This document shows, one piece after another, positions 44,633-54,808 of a stretch of DNA of 64,000 nucleotides. Position 1 is the stretch's first letter; each line of letters opens with the position of its first letter. Both the position numbers and the translations under genes were made by a program. This DNA comes from Sweltsa coloradensis (lineage: Eukaryota; Arthropoda; Insecta; Plecoptera; Chloroperlidae). The notes below the pieces were generated by a model. That model was not told the origin of the DNA. It searched no databases and saw only the letters and a program-made list of their open reading frames with translations. Location of the stretch: contig JAMZAV010003226.1 of the NCBI GenBank assembly GCA_024449915.1, positions 1 to 64,000 of the forward strand, written 5' to 3'.

Positions 44633-45119
44633 TTAATTAAGCTCACAAACACAAGTACTAGTACACAAATAGTAGTACACGTCGTAATAAAAACACATGC
44701 CTAATCAAATCGGCGTACGTAATAATTTCCGTGTCTGTATTTCGGGCGGAATGCCATTTAAACCTAGATAAACCAACACCATTGAGTCAAGAAATAAAAG
44801 ATACGTTGTAGAATGAAACACTTGCAGTTTGGTTGATAACAAAAACGATAACAGCCACGGAAAAATGATAGGCGTAAATCGACGTAATAAAATAACAACT
44901 CTGCATTTCGGGCGGAAGGCCATTTAAACCTAGATAAACCACGGATAACATGGAGTAAAAAATAAAAGATATGAAACACTTGTTAGTTCGATTGATAATA
45001 AAAACGATAGGCCTAACAGCCACGAAAAAACGATAGGCGTAAACATAATGAAACATCAACATCACTGCCAGGCCAGTTAAACCTAGATAGACACATCTAA
45101 TGTTCATTGAAAACAATGT

Positions 45120-46800
45120 TTATGTCTGGGGCCTCGCGGCTGTTGGCGTGAAAAACGATGTTATTCTTTTTTGTTTAACAGCAAACGAACGTTTTTTGGC
45201 CGCAATGTCTCGCAATCGTTTTACTAAAAGGATATCGGCAGCTGTTGTGTCGTCTTGTTGCTCGACATAGTGTAATGCGGTCTCTAAGGCAGCCGCTCCG
45301 TCTGTGTGAGTTATGACGCTCGGGTCGACAAGGTCATCAGTCGGATCGTCCACTTCTTCCTCCAACACACGCGCGACTATCTCGTCGTCTGTCAATTCGT
45401 TGAAGCCGATTGCGTCACATGCCCCGCTTGCCCACTCCTCCACGTCATCCTCGCCGAGATTATCACAACCGGCTAGCCTGTGAAATACGCCCAGAAATGC
45501 GCGCGTGCTGGTAATCACTTCGTCGGGCGTCTCTATTGCAAGCTCGTCCTCGATTTCATTAAACCCGGCACTTATTACCTCGTCTTCCACTTCTGCCCAT
45601 ATTTTTCGCCATGACTTGACAATGGACCTGGGTTCGACTTCATCCCACGACTCAGCACTCCAGTAGACCACAGTTTTCATGTTAATTTTTTTTAGCTGTG
45701 TTGACATAGATGAGGCGTCCTCTTCATCCAAATCATCTGCTTCTTGTAGAAGGAACTGTAACAAGCGATAACGATACCGCCGTTTCAAATTTTCTAAGAC
45801 ACCTTGGTCCATGGGTTGAATTAACGCTGTCACATTGGGGGGTAGGAAAACAGCCCTTATTTCTCCTTCGCGTAGTTCCTCTACTCCGGGATGTGAAGGA
45901 GCATTGTCAAGCAGCAACACTGCTTTCAGCGGCAATTTTTTCTTTCTTAGGTGTTTTTTCACGGACGGTACAAATTTATCGGTAAACCACTCTTTAAATA
46001 AAGTTGCGTCCATCCACGCACTGCGCTGGTGGCGGTAGTGCACAGGCAGTGCATTTAAATTTAAGTTTTTAAATGCGTGCGGCTTCTTTGATTTGCCAAT
46101 TAGCATGAGAGGTAGCTTATGGGTTCCAGCTGCGTTGCTACAAGCCATTAGAGTCACACGCTCTTTGTTTTTCTTGTGGCCGGGCGCCGCCGCTTCCCTT
46201 TCCGAGGCCAAAGTCTTGGTAGGCAACATCTTATGGTTCAAACCTGTCTCGTCGCAGTTGTAGATTTGTTCTGCAGTAAGTTCTTCTTCATCAAGGAAGT
46301 TGAATTTAAAATCGTTTTTAAATTCTGTTACGGCATCGCAATCGGCGGAAAGTTTTTCACCACAGATCTGTAATTCCCGCACGCCGTGGCGCTTCTTCCA
46401 TCTACTCAGCCAACCAACGCTTGCAGTGAAGTCTTGATCGCCGTCTAGCATTTTGTTTAACAACAAGGCTTTCGCTTGCACGATTGGTCCACTAATTGGC
46501 ACACCTTTCTCTCGTTGTTGTACGAACCACAAGAATAATGCTTCGTCCAGTTCGTGTAGAACGGGTTTTTTTCATAGTGCTGCGCTGTGACAGCCCTTTA
46601 CTGGATGCAGCTTTACTGCACCATTCTTCTAATGGCTTCCGGTTTCGGCGCCAGTCGCCTACTGTTACCACGCCTACACCTAGATCTTCAGCAACTTTTT
46701 TTAGGCTTTCTCCGTTGTCAAGCCTCTTCAAAGCAGCCAACTTCGTTTCCAGTGACACGCATACCTTCTTTCGTTTTGCACTGCTCATTTTCACTAACAC
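45120..46800 (-). pseudogene. Tigger-type transposase (CENP-B-like HTH plus DDE_1), one frameshift
   Basis: The N-terminal frame (46783-46492 on the minus strand) encodes MSSAKRKKVCVSLETKLAAL and DLGVGVVTVGDWRRN, a Psq/CENP-B-type helix-turn-helix for TIR binding. The next frame (46532-45120, 470 codons) has the second HTH (FTASVGWLSRWKKRHG) and the DDE_1 nuclease, with catalytic Asp94 (CDETGLN), Asp209 (LLLDNAPSHPG) and Asp242 (IQPMDQGVLENLKRRYR). An acidic C-terminal region ends ITSFFTPTAARPQT. The frames overlap, and the change falls near a run of seven T at about 46566-46572, so a single-base slip is likely. Otherwise the gene has no stops and looks young. Confidence 0.9.
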
Positions 46801-47524
46801 TCTTTAACTTTCTTGACTCACTTGACACAGATAAAAACACGCGAACTTATTCCTAATGCGATGCACTCGGGTGCCGGGTGACTGAACCGTAGCGCCGAGT
46901 GAGTGTGTCCTTGTGTCGACCTTGGCTAACTACACCCTATCTGCATGCGCGCTCATTCATTCCACTCGCTCGCATGCGCGCTGTCATTATTTCCTCATTC
47001 TCTCTCTCTCACAACTCGCACCGCCCCCGCTAGGCCTACAATGTAACTACGTAAGGATATTTAAAAAAGCGCGGCGCGGCATCCGAATTTATTTTTATGT
47101 TTTATTTTGTATTTAAAACTTTAATTTTTTTTTTTTTTTTTTTTTTTTTTTTGGGGCGGCTCGGTTAACACGGAACATCGGATAAGAGGAGATCGGATAA
47201 GAGGGATCTTACTGTACGTCCCAACTCGGCTTGCTGTATAAGGTGCCTGAGTGTTCTAGCAATACCTCTCTTGTGGCTCGGCTGCAGCGCATTAGCTAGA
47301 TGTTATCCTCGTGACACTAGTATTGGCAGGTTCTCACCCCCATCCAGTGTTGTTCTTGTGTTTCACTGTAATCCGCTTGACTAGACTAGGTACTGTAGGC
47401 TATATATCGTAGAATCAATTTGGTTGTTATTGCTTTGACCATTTTTTGGCTTATTCATTAGCCCTATTCTTTCAAATAACTACCGGTAACAAATTTGTTT
47501 GTGATTCTGATTTTTGTCTTCCAG

Positions 47525-47619
47525 AAATATCTTCACGAGTCTCGACATCGCCATGCAATGAATCGTATCCGAGGGGAAGGCGGTCGGTTTCATTCTGGCT
47601 CAGTCAAAAAAAGGAACGC
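47525..47619 (+). CDS. NFYA: NFYA exon 5: CBF-B/NF-YA core, DNA-binding half
   Basis: The acceptor TTGTCTTCCAG precedes 47525 and the donor GTAAGT follows 47619 (exit phase 2). The peptide starts KYLHESRHRHAMNRIRGEGG and then RFHSGSVKKRN. This is the A2 segment that contacts the CCAAT box. The HESRHRHAM and RGEGGRF blocks are intact. HAMARKRGEGG of vertebrates is here HAMNRIRGEGG, with an Ile in place of a basic residue. Confidence 0.95.
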
Positions 47620-48149
47620 GTAAGTTATCATGAAAAATTATAGTAATGTACCGTATTTACCCGAATAGAAGACGATGTCAAATTTAAGACGATCCCCTAT
47701 TTTCAGGAAGTTAAAAGTGGAAAAATCATATTCTTGAATTTAAGACGACCCCCCATTTCAGGAAGTTAAAACTGGAAAATAATATTTCAACATACCGTAT
47801 AAATTAAAATGTACAAGAAAAAATTTTTTATTTACAATGCAATGAATGGACTAAAGTTTCACTCTACAACAAAACATTTTGAACAATGTTAGGGCCTAGT
47901 CCTATGTTTTTTAACAGGGTAGGGCCAAGCACAAGCTCACATAGGCCAACCACACTTCACCAGTCTGATTAAGGGACTACAAATCGATCATTGTGACCTA
48001 GAATCGATTCGGGATCGATTCCCAAGAAAAAACTTTTTAACTGTACGCACAGTTATTTTGGTGGTCATTTTCCGCTGAACCCAGCGATATTCACGCGGCC
48101 TTTTGCCGCGGAGCCTGTGATGACGTCACCCGCCCGCCTCACGGGATCA

Positions 48150-48640
48150 GCTGGCGTCGATTGGGTGGGCGGGGCGACGCGCAGCAGCCGATGCGCGGGA
48201 GTTGTATTGTGGGTGGCCTATGTTCAGGCGCTATTTCAAATGCAAGAGCGCGAAAATAACGCGAGTGCTGTTTTAGAGGTAGTATTTTCGGAAAAAAATA
48301 GCGCGCTATATTCGGTCCGATACGGTACTAAAATTAAGAATTGATAAAAAAAATAGCTTAATATAATTTACTATTAGGGCTGTGCAAACGGAGAATTTTA
48401 ATTCGCGTCGAGTGGGTGGGCGGGGCGACGCGCAGCAGCCGATGCGCGAGAGTTGTATTGTGGGTGGCCTATGTTCAGGCGCTATTTCAAATGCAAGAGG
48501 GCGAAAATAACGCGAGTGCTGTTTTAGAGATAGTATTTTCGGAAAAAAATATTGCGCTATATTCGGTCCGATACGGTACTAAAATTAAGAATTGATAAAA
48601 AACATAATATAATAGTAATATAATTTACTATTAGGGCTGT
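48150..48640. repeat. 260-bp direct duplication
   Basis: The stretch containing GGGCGGGGCGACGCGCAGCA, TGGGTGGCCTATGTTCAGGC and ATATTCGGTCCGATACGG occurs twice, at about 48160-48400 and 48410-48640. The second copy is followed by the complete hAT element. Each copy ends with TTTACTAT followed by TAGGGCTGTGCAAACGGAG, so the duplication includes the first bases of that hAT element. Confidence 0.75.
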
Positions 48641-49649
48641 GCAAACGGAGAATTTTAATTCGAGTCAAGTTTGAGTTTAGCATAATGTTCCGAGTATTCG
48701 ACTTTGAACCGAGTTCAAATCGAGTTTATTTCCAAATTTAGAAAATGTATTCTCCATTTCAGACTTTCTACTAGGCCTATCAAACAAATTCATCAGTTTT
48801 ATAGCCTGGACCCAGGTCTAGGTCTAGGCCTATCTCCTGGGTAAAATATTTTTGGTTATGGAAACCTAGGGGCTAGGCCTACAACTAACCTTGGTTTTGG
48901 AGGGTGCCATAGGCCAGGTCTAGGCCTATTGTACAGGTCTAAGGTCTAGTGCTGGGTGCATTTTGGTATGGCGATGTGAGTTTGTAATCCTAGCTAGGGC
49001 CTAAGATCGGTAAAATATACTAGGCCTAATCTTGGCCAAAAGAAATCCTGGCAACTAGGCCCTAGGCGGCCTACCAGTTGTCACTGGTACTGTCACGCCG
49101 TGTGTTGTTAGAATGTTTACCTGCATTGTCCAGTGTTCCATCTTGTGAATATTTTGAAATTGTATTTTATGCTAGGCCTTTGCTTTAGAGAAGAAATTAT
49201 GCCTAAGCCTAGCCTAGTCCGCTGCATATTTTTACGTATCATCTGGCTCCTCTAGTCTCGCCTCGTGAATCGTGGCCATTTTTGCTGTCAACATCTCGGA
49301 CACAAAAGTTGTGATACACGGTAGACGTCAATGATTTCAGCAAAAAATGACAGCCAATCAACGCTCGCATGTGACGTATGACTAGCTCCAATTGGTTCTC
49401 GCAAAGTTCAGCCGGCCAATCATAACGAGTTTTACGTCAGAAGGAGTTCGACTATCATGTATCACGAACTTTGCCGCGTGTGCTGCTATCTAACGGAGGA
49501 AACACGTAACTTTTGATGGGTCAGTAAATGAAAATGCTGTTTTTACTGACACTCGAATATTCGAGTTCAAAATAAATGAAACTCGAATTTGTTCGAACTG
49601 GCCGTGAACTCGACTCGTACTCGAATATTCGAGTACTCGCTCAGCCCTA
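48632..49649. mobile_element. hAT element, TSD TTTACTA(T/A)
   Basis: The left end TAGGGCTGTGCAAACG and right end CTCAGCCCTA are imperfect inverted ends, flanked by TTTACTAT (48624-48631) and TTTACTAA (49650-49657). Subterminal regions carry TCGAGTTTG/CTCGAATA words. The centre is AGGCCT-rich (48770-49210). No transposase. Confidence 0.7.
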
Positions 49650-50174
49650 TTTACTAATGTACGGTACATTAACATAATAAATAGGTAACATATCTTTTCA
49701 TATGTTCATATTGCCCTGTTTCTCAACTCGGTCTGCCATTGTGTAATCGGAAAATGCACTAGATCATGCAAAGAACAACAATAGCGGCTGACTCATTGAC
49801 ACTGGCACCTGCGACCTTGGCCTGAGTGCAAACTCCGATTCTCCGCTGTACTCCGCGCCTCGAAAACATCGCCTGCCCCGCTGTACTACGCGCCTATAAA
49901 ACATCGCCCACCAGATTTCTCGCTCTGATTTTCTTGATATGCGAATTTAAGACGACCCCCCATTTTTGAACTATCAAAAATTGAAATAAATGCCGTCTTA
50001 AATTCGGGTAAATACGGTATTTACAGTCGGGGGTTCTTGTTGGCCGCGCATTGCATTACCTTGTTTTGTTCAATCTGTTTTGCATTGTTAGGTAGTCTGC
50101 TTCTCCTTTTCGGTATTGAAAGAAAACAGATTGCATGACTTGTTCTAATTGAGGTATGGTATGTCTAGTTCCAG

Positions 50175-50274
50175 GAACCACGCAATGCGTCAGATGGCTA
50201 CCATGAGCTTGCCGGTGATGTCCAGTAGTAGCTCTCAAGTGGATACTGACAACATGGAGACACTCATCATAGAG
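50175..50274 (+). CDS. NFYA: NFYA exon 6: C-terminal tail
   Basis: The acceptor is AGTTCCAG before 50175 and the donor GTGAGC follows. One base completes the split codon, then 33 codons follow. The peptide NHAMRQMATMSLPVMSSSSS is followed by QVDTDNMETLIIE. An alternative in-frame acceptor (GTCTAG) 6 bp upstream would add two residues. The region corresponds to the variable tail after RGEGGRF. Confidence 0.85.
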
Positions 50275-50522
50275 GTGAGCATCGTGTAATACAGGACACA
50301 CAGACACAATGTTGAGAGGGCTTTACTGTACTTCATACCATTAGGATGTTTTACATATTTTTAATTTGTGTAAACATTCTTTGCCTAATAATTGCTATTA
50401 TTGTAGATCCTCTCAATACACACCACTGACAGTTGTCAGTAACTAATTTTATTGAAACCTAAACCAGGTTACTTGGCTTCCTTTCGGACGTAAAGTAACA
50501 TAGAAATTGTCCATCTTTTCAG

Positions 50523-50582
50523 CGTGGTGGCGGTACTGCACTACCAGACATGATAACGTCCGACCCACTTCACGAAGACTAA
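50523..50582 (+). CDS. NFYA: NFYA last coding exon with stop
   Basis: The acceptor is CATCTTTTCAG. Nineteen codons (RGGGTALPDMITSDPLHED) are followed by TAA at 50580-50582. Phase 0 entry fits exon 6. The acidic short tail resembles the usual acidic ending of NF-YA. Confidence 0.85.
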   Translation, partial: RGGGTALPDMITSDPLHED

Positions 50583-50734
50583 CTCATCGGTCCTGGGTGA
50601 TCCACGAGACATTGATCTACTAGTGCAACCAGTGAGTTTGTGTGCTCGTGATGACGTTATCGAGCTGTTCAAACTTGTACATTCATTTGATAGTAAAGTT
50701 TTTGAGGACTATGAGAATTGCTACTGAGTACCGT

Positions 50735-50740
50735 AATAAA
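50735..50740 (+). promoter_or_regulatory. NFYA: Poly(A) signal AATAAA for NFYA
   Basis: This AATAAA lies 153 bp after the stop codon and gives a short 3' UTR. A donor-like CCAGTGAGT at about 50629 leaves open a 3' UTR intron and a more distant end. Confidence 0.4.
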
Positions 50741-51012
50741 GTTACGCGATGTAGATCCTAGTTTTTTATGCGACTTATACAAAATATGACAAAAACACCG
50801 CCGAATCTTGGTTGTTAATGTTGAAGCCGTAAATGGCCATGTAAATATGTGTATGTATATGCCTCGAATCTGAACATAGCTTTCAACATTACACAACAAG
50901 GGGAAAACTATTAAAATGCAATAGACTATTATTTTAAAAATCGATCATACATACCATAGCACATGTATTGCTTTATGGAGAAAGAGAGTTTACATGCTAA
51001 ATGCCATTTTAT

Positions 51013-51660
51013 TAGAGGTAGTGAAAAATGGTGATAACAAAATTTGTGTTTTTATTTTTATTTCCATTTTATTGACTGAAGAAAGTGAAATGTAATATTT
51101 TGGACGAATTACATAATTTAGAGATGGAAAAAACACATTTTGAAAAAGCAAAATCTCGCCTACCTATAGCGCAAAATAACGAACAATATAGTATGAAACT
51201 GGTCAAAACGCGAATTAACTCGCAAAATTTCAAATTTAACTTTTTAGTGTGCAAAATGTGGTGCAAAATGCCGGTGCAGAATTAACGCGAAAATTGGTGG
51301 AGGTGCCAGTCTAGACCGAACATTACGCGTACGGCAGGCGGTACAGTAAACCGTCGACAACGCAACCGCATTCCGTGACGTCATGGGCTTCACGGAAATA
51401 GACCGCCAAAATAACAGTGCGTATCACGAACCCCGCAGAAATAGTCTACCAAAATAACTGTGCACACAAATCTTTATTTTTTTGTTGAGAATCGATTCTT
51501 GAGTCACAATGATCGATTGTAATTTTTTTAATCAATGTCATCCCTAACTTTAGGGGCTCCGTTTTTTTTTTGTAACGTTTTTGACAAACGCAAAAAACAC
51601 TTAAGTTGGAGTTTTTAAACAAAATTTTGTGTTTTATATCACCATTTCTCATTACCTCTA
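51013..51660. mobile_element. hAT-like element, same family as 27688-28356
   Basis: TAGAGGTAGTGAAAAATGG and TCTCATTACCTCTA are inverted ends, and the interior phrases match those of 27688-28356. The 8-bp flanks (CATTTTAT and CTCTACAT) do not match, so the TSD has been lost or a boundary has been rearranged. The left flank is a fragment of the AAAGCATTATGGG MITE. Confidence 0.6.
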
Positions 51661-51844
51661 CTCTACATATTATTATTATTACAAATAGGAAAAGGCCAAT
51701 CGGCTAGTTTAGTATAGATTGGAGAAGGGTTGACAGGTTGGGAAAGCATAGAGAACATAAAACCCAGCCTGAAGGGCTGGGGGCGACAAAACTTTTCACC
51801 TGCTGATGACAACTGCAGCTAATTTAAAGTTGTTTGTTACCTTA

Positions 51845-51886
51845 ATCCACGACGCGTTTCGTCCTTCTGGGACTCATCAGGCGGAT
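51845..51886 (-). ncRNA. Type I hammerhead ribozyme, intact core
   Basis: On the minus strand ATCCGC is followed by CTGATGAG, TCCCAGAAGGAC, GAAA, CGCGTC and GTGGAT. ATCCGC pairs with GTGGAT to form stem I. GTCC pairs with GGAC around a CAGAA loop to form stem II. The palindromic ACGCGT can provide the very short stem III, which in animal retrozymes is thought to need dimers to be stable. Cleavage would follow the GTC before GTGGAT. All invariant core bases (CTGATGA, GAAA) are present. Confidence 0.8.
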
Positions 51887-51915
51887 GGTGGCCACTAAAA
51901 ATCAGCTAGCTACAT

Positions 51916-52750
51916 TAGGGCCTACACCGAATAGTATTTTTACGAACCGGATAATCGTTTAAGAAACCGGTTAAAAACCGGTTTTTGCTCCGCAAGATTT
52001 TGTGTGTATATCTCCCCCCCCCCCCCCCCCCGCACTATACAGCTCTTAAGACAAGCACTCATCAATTATCGTAATCCCAAGACGTAATGCTGTCCCATAA
52101 ACAATGACGTGTTGATGAAGTAGTATTTCATAATCACAAAAGAGGAACAGCCGCAGGCCATTAAGATAACACTCGAGATTCCTTGCATCTGCTTTATATA
52201 TCTTGTCACAGTCTAGTCAAGGTCACGATGCGTTGGCGCGGGGCGGGGCTAGGGCCCGAATACTGGAGAGTAAACAAGATAAGGAAAGGCTAGCCTATGC
52301 AGTATCTCTATTCCCATGTGATTAATTTCAGTTATTACCACTGGTGACAGCTTTAATTGACATCTAGCAGATTGAAAACATAAGAATTGTTATGGTTATT
52401 ATTTACGCAGTATAATCTCTGGAAGATCGCGAGTGGTTAAGACAAATGGGTTGAGGGTGGGGGGGGAGGGGAGGGGGAGGGGGCATACTCAACACACTGC
52501 CACAAGTCGGCGGCATGAACAAAGGACATTATAATTCGAAAGAAAATCGCCGCCAAGCACAAAAGAAATGAGAAAGCGCATGTTTAGATTAACCTTCAGC
52601 ATAAAATGTGACAACTGTGTTGCATGAAAAAGCGCGGCGAAATGAAAAAACGTGATTTTTGAATTTTCGAAAAACCGGTTTACGAAATGAAAACCGGTTT
52701 CCCACAAAACCGGTTTCAAACCGGTTTCCGATTATTCGATGTAGGCCCTA
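51916..52750. mobile_element. hAT element, TSD AGCTACAT, with CCGGTTT repeats
   Basis: TAGGGCCTACACCGAATA and TATTCGATGTAGGCCCTA are inverted ends with one difference. AGCTACAT at 51908-51915 and 52751-52758 is a perfect 8-bp TSD. AAACCGGTTT words cluster at both ends. A 16-bp C run lies near 52015 and a G-rich run near 52455. The middle (52070-52520) is shared with 24990-25250 in reverse and with 53130-54050. Confidence 0.85.
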
Positions 52751-52948
52751 AGCTACATGCAAACAAAACTCGCAACACATAACCAAACTTGTGGTAGGCC
52801 ACGCAAGAAGCAAATTCTGCATGCATGTTGTCATCATCAGCAAGGTTACTTCACACACCATTCATACTGGGGCACACAGTCAGCACAAACAGTAAGGGGG
52901 CTTCCCTCCCAACTCTGGTGCCCGGGAGACAAGAAATCCATGACTTAC

Positions 52949-52965
52949 CCTGGATTCGAACCAGG
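52949..52965 (-). other. tRNA-like T arm (SINE head candidate)
   Basis: On the minus strand CCTGG-TTCGAAT-CCAGG is a perfect T stem-loop and B box, about 60 bp downstream of a GCCCAGCAACAGCAGG segment. The rest of the cloverleaf does not fold convincingly, so it is recorded only as a possible tRNA-derived SINE promoter. Confidence 0.35.
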
Positions 52966-53097
52966 ACCCTTGGCAACAAGAGAAAAGCTGCCCCTCCTGC
53001 TGTTGCTGGGCAAGGGTGCCTCTTCATTCATTCTAAGAGAAAAGGTTAGAGATAGGAAGGGATAGGTTAGGGATGACATTACCCACAGGTTAACCGG

Positions 53098-54800
53098 GTA
53101 GTAACACAAAAAAATCTTGTGGCCCGTCTAATGAACTGTGAAGAAACGCGCTCATCAATTATCGTAATATCTCGGACGTAATGGCTGTTCTATAATCAAT
53201 GACGTGCCGATGAAGTAGTATTTCATAATCACGAAAGAGGAACAGCAGCGGGCCATTAAGATAACACTCACTGTTCGTTGCATCTGCTATATATCTTGTC
53301 ACATGAGTTAAGTCAAAGTCACGACTCACGATACGTTGGCGCGGGGCATGGGAGGGGGGGGGTCGCGTGGAGCTGGGCCCGAGAGAGTAAACAAGTAAGG
53401 AATGGTTATCACCAGGGTAAGGTAGTGAAAAATGGTGATAACGAATCGCGTTTTTAAAGGTCCTTTCTTATTCTAAAGAAAGTTGAGATGGAAAGCATAT
53501 TTGGGAGGGACATTAAACCACGCAAGTTAAGCGGATATAACAACAAAACATCATGTGCACCGTTAATGGAAATTGGAAACGTGTCATCAAATGTAAGTAT
53601 TGGATGCGGTAGTGGTGAGTTCGTAACAATAGTACGTGCCGGGTAGTATTTCATTCAGGGAAAGATACCAGCATAGGGGCGCATTAATACGCTCACGATT
53701 AGTTACAAATACGTGCTAAATTTTTTTCAGATGATTTTAGTAAGTCCGATTCACGAATTGTTTTTGTCGCGAAGCGGAAGGGTTTTTGAAAACGAATAAT
53801 TAGGTATATCACATTTGTTTATCAACCATGGGTGATAGCTTTTAAGTTTTGACTTCTAGCAGATTGAAAACATAAGTGATATTCTGGTAATTATTTACGA
53901 GGTATAATCTCTAGAAGATCGCACGAGTGGTTAGGCACGAGGGGGGGGGGGGCATACTAAGCACACTGCCACAAGTCGGCGGCATGAACAAAGGACATTA
54001 TAATTCAAAAGAAAAACGCCGCCAAGCACAAAAGATATGAGAAAGCGAGAAAGCGCATGTTTACATTAGCCTTCCGCGTACAATGTGACACCTCAATTCA
54101 GGAACCGGGTTTTAAGGGGTAAACGGGTAGTGGAAACACGTACCCGTACCCGACCTCGTCGCGCGGGTACCCGGTACCTGGGTCTTCCTCTTCCCTAGCT
54201 CGGGTGTGTGAGTGTGTCTCCTCAGTGCAGTCTGTCACACAGCCGAGCACATGGCATTTAGCCTGTAAACTCCCTTATTCTCATAATGCTTTGCACATGG
54301 GCTGTTAATTCTGTAAATGGTCTATTCTATTCAGTATTCACTATTGTGTTCTGCTACTATAATAGACCTACCACAGTACTTGCTATGTAGTTTTTTTTTT
54401 TGCGAAAGTGGGTCGCTATCAAGGCAGTAATGGCCAAACGCCTATTTTGACCACTCAAATTTTAAAATATGTTACAAATAAATATACTATGTATTGCTAT
54501 CGTAATTTGTTGCACATAATTGCTGCTCCCCACTTTTTAACTTATGTTTTGTATTTTACCTGCGGCCTATACTCGCATAAATAGTTAAATACAGTAGATA
54601 AAACTTAAAAAACTTCTACTGTAGTGTAGTATACTTCTTTTGCTTGTGGGTTTTATTGTGGGCCGTTGAAAGTATATCACAGTAAACTATGATCTGTTTA
54701 ACTTAATGATCTTTTATTAGGTGTGTCAAATTATCTATGAAGGTTATTTCTTTGTGACAAGAGTAGGCACAGATACAAAGTGTTAAATAATTGATACCTA
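53098..54800. other. Repeat-derived intergenic stretch, no gene
   Basis: 53130-53400 and 53900-54060 are near copies of 52040-52260 and 52470-52600, including a 12-bp G run (53941) and the phrase CACACTGCCACAAGTCGGCG. 53424-53450 is a left end of the TAGAGGTAGTG hAT family. 54115-54180 has repeated ACCCG/CGGGT words. 54240-54320 is a fragment of the AAAGCATTATGGG MITE. Confidence 0.55.
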
Positions 54801-54808
54801 CTGAATGA

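Larger units (their letters stand above)
43872..47214 (-). mobile_element. Tigger/pogo-type DNA transposon with TA TSD
   Basis: The inverted ends share CAGTAAGATCCCTCTTATCC plus GA, flanked by TA at 43870-43871 and 47215-47216. Removing the element restores an unbroken tandem-repeat unit, proving the insertion site. The transposase lies on the minus strand (45120-46800). A piggyBac MITE is inserted at 44080-44632. The non-coding 3' part holds about 2.4 copies of a roughly 170-bp repeat (44705-45110, word GCATTTCGGGCGGAAGGCCA). A 32-bp poly-T run precedes the right TIR. Confidence 0.9.
47651..50017. mobile_element. TA-flanked TIR element (TTTAAGACG family) with hAT inside
   Basis: CCGTATTTACCCGAATAGAA plus GACG at the left mirrors the right end (TTTAAGACGGC variant), with TA on both sides. 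The word AATTTAAGACGACCCCCCAT repeats within both ends. Its body includes a 260-bp direct duplication (about 48150-48640) and a hAT element. Related in structure to 56562-57283. It fills most of the fifth visible NFYA intron. Confidence 0.75.
19952..50582 (+). other. NFYA: NFYA gene, visible coding part (7 exons, 3' complete)
   Basis: NF-YA is the sequence-specific subunit of the trimeric nuclear factor that binds CCAAT boxes together with the histone-fold pair NF-YB/NF-YC. Seven exons of 153, 136, 176, 177, 95, 100 and 60 bp join in compatible phase and encode 298 residues plus a stop. The N-terminal part is the Gln-rich activation region. Exons 4 and 5 hold the conserved core. Introns 1-3 (about 5.6, 4.3 and 12.9 kb) and intron 4 (4.1 kb) are filled with transposons. 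The upstream first exons of the family were not found within the window. All exons have GT-AG boundaries and no in-frame stop, so the gene looks functional. Confidence 0.9.
51715..52868 (-). repeat. Retrozyme-like unit on the minus strand, split by a hAT element
   Basis: In reverse this carries the same sequence as the first unit at 22586-22900: GTATGAATGGTGTGTGAAG, GTTGTGTGTTGTGAGTTTTG, the hammerhead, CAGTTGTCATCAGCAG, and GGGTTGACAGG. It is interrupted by the 835-bp hAT element at 51916-52750. It contains the intact hammerhead at 51845-51886. Confidence 0.7.
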
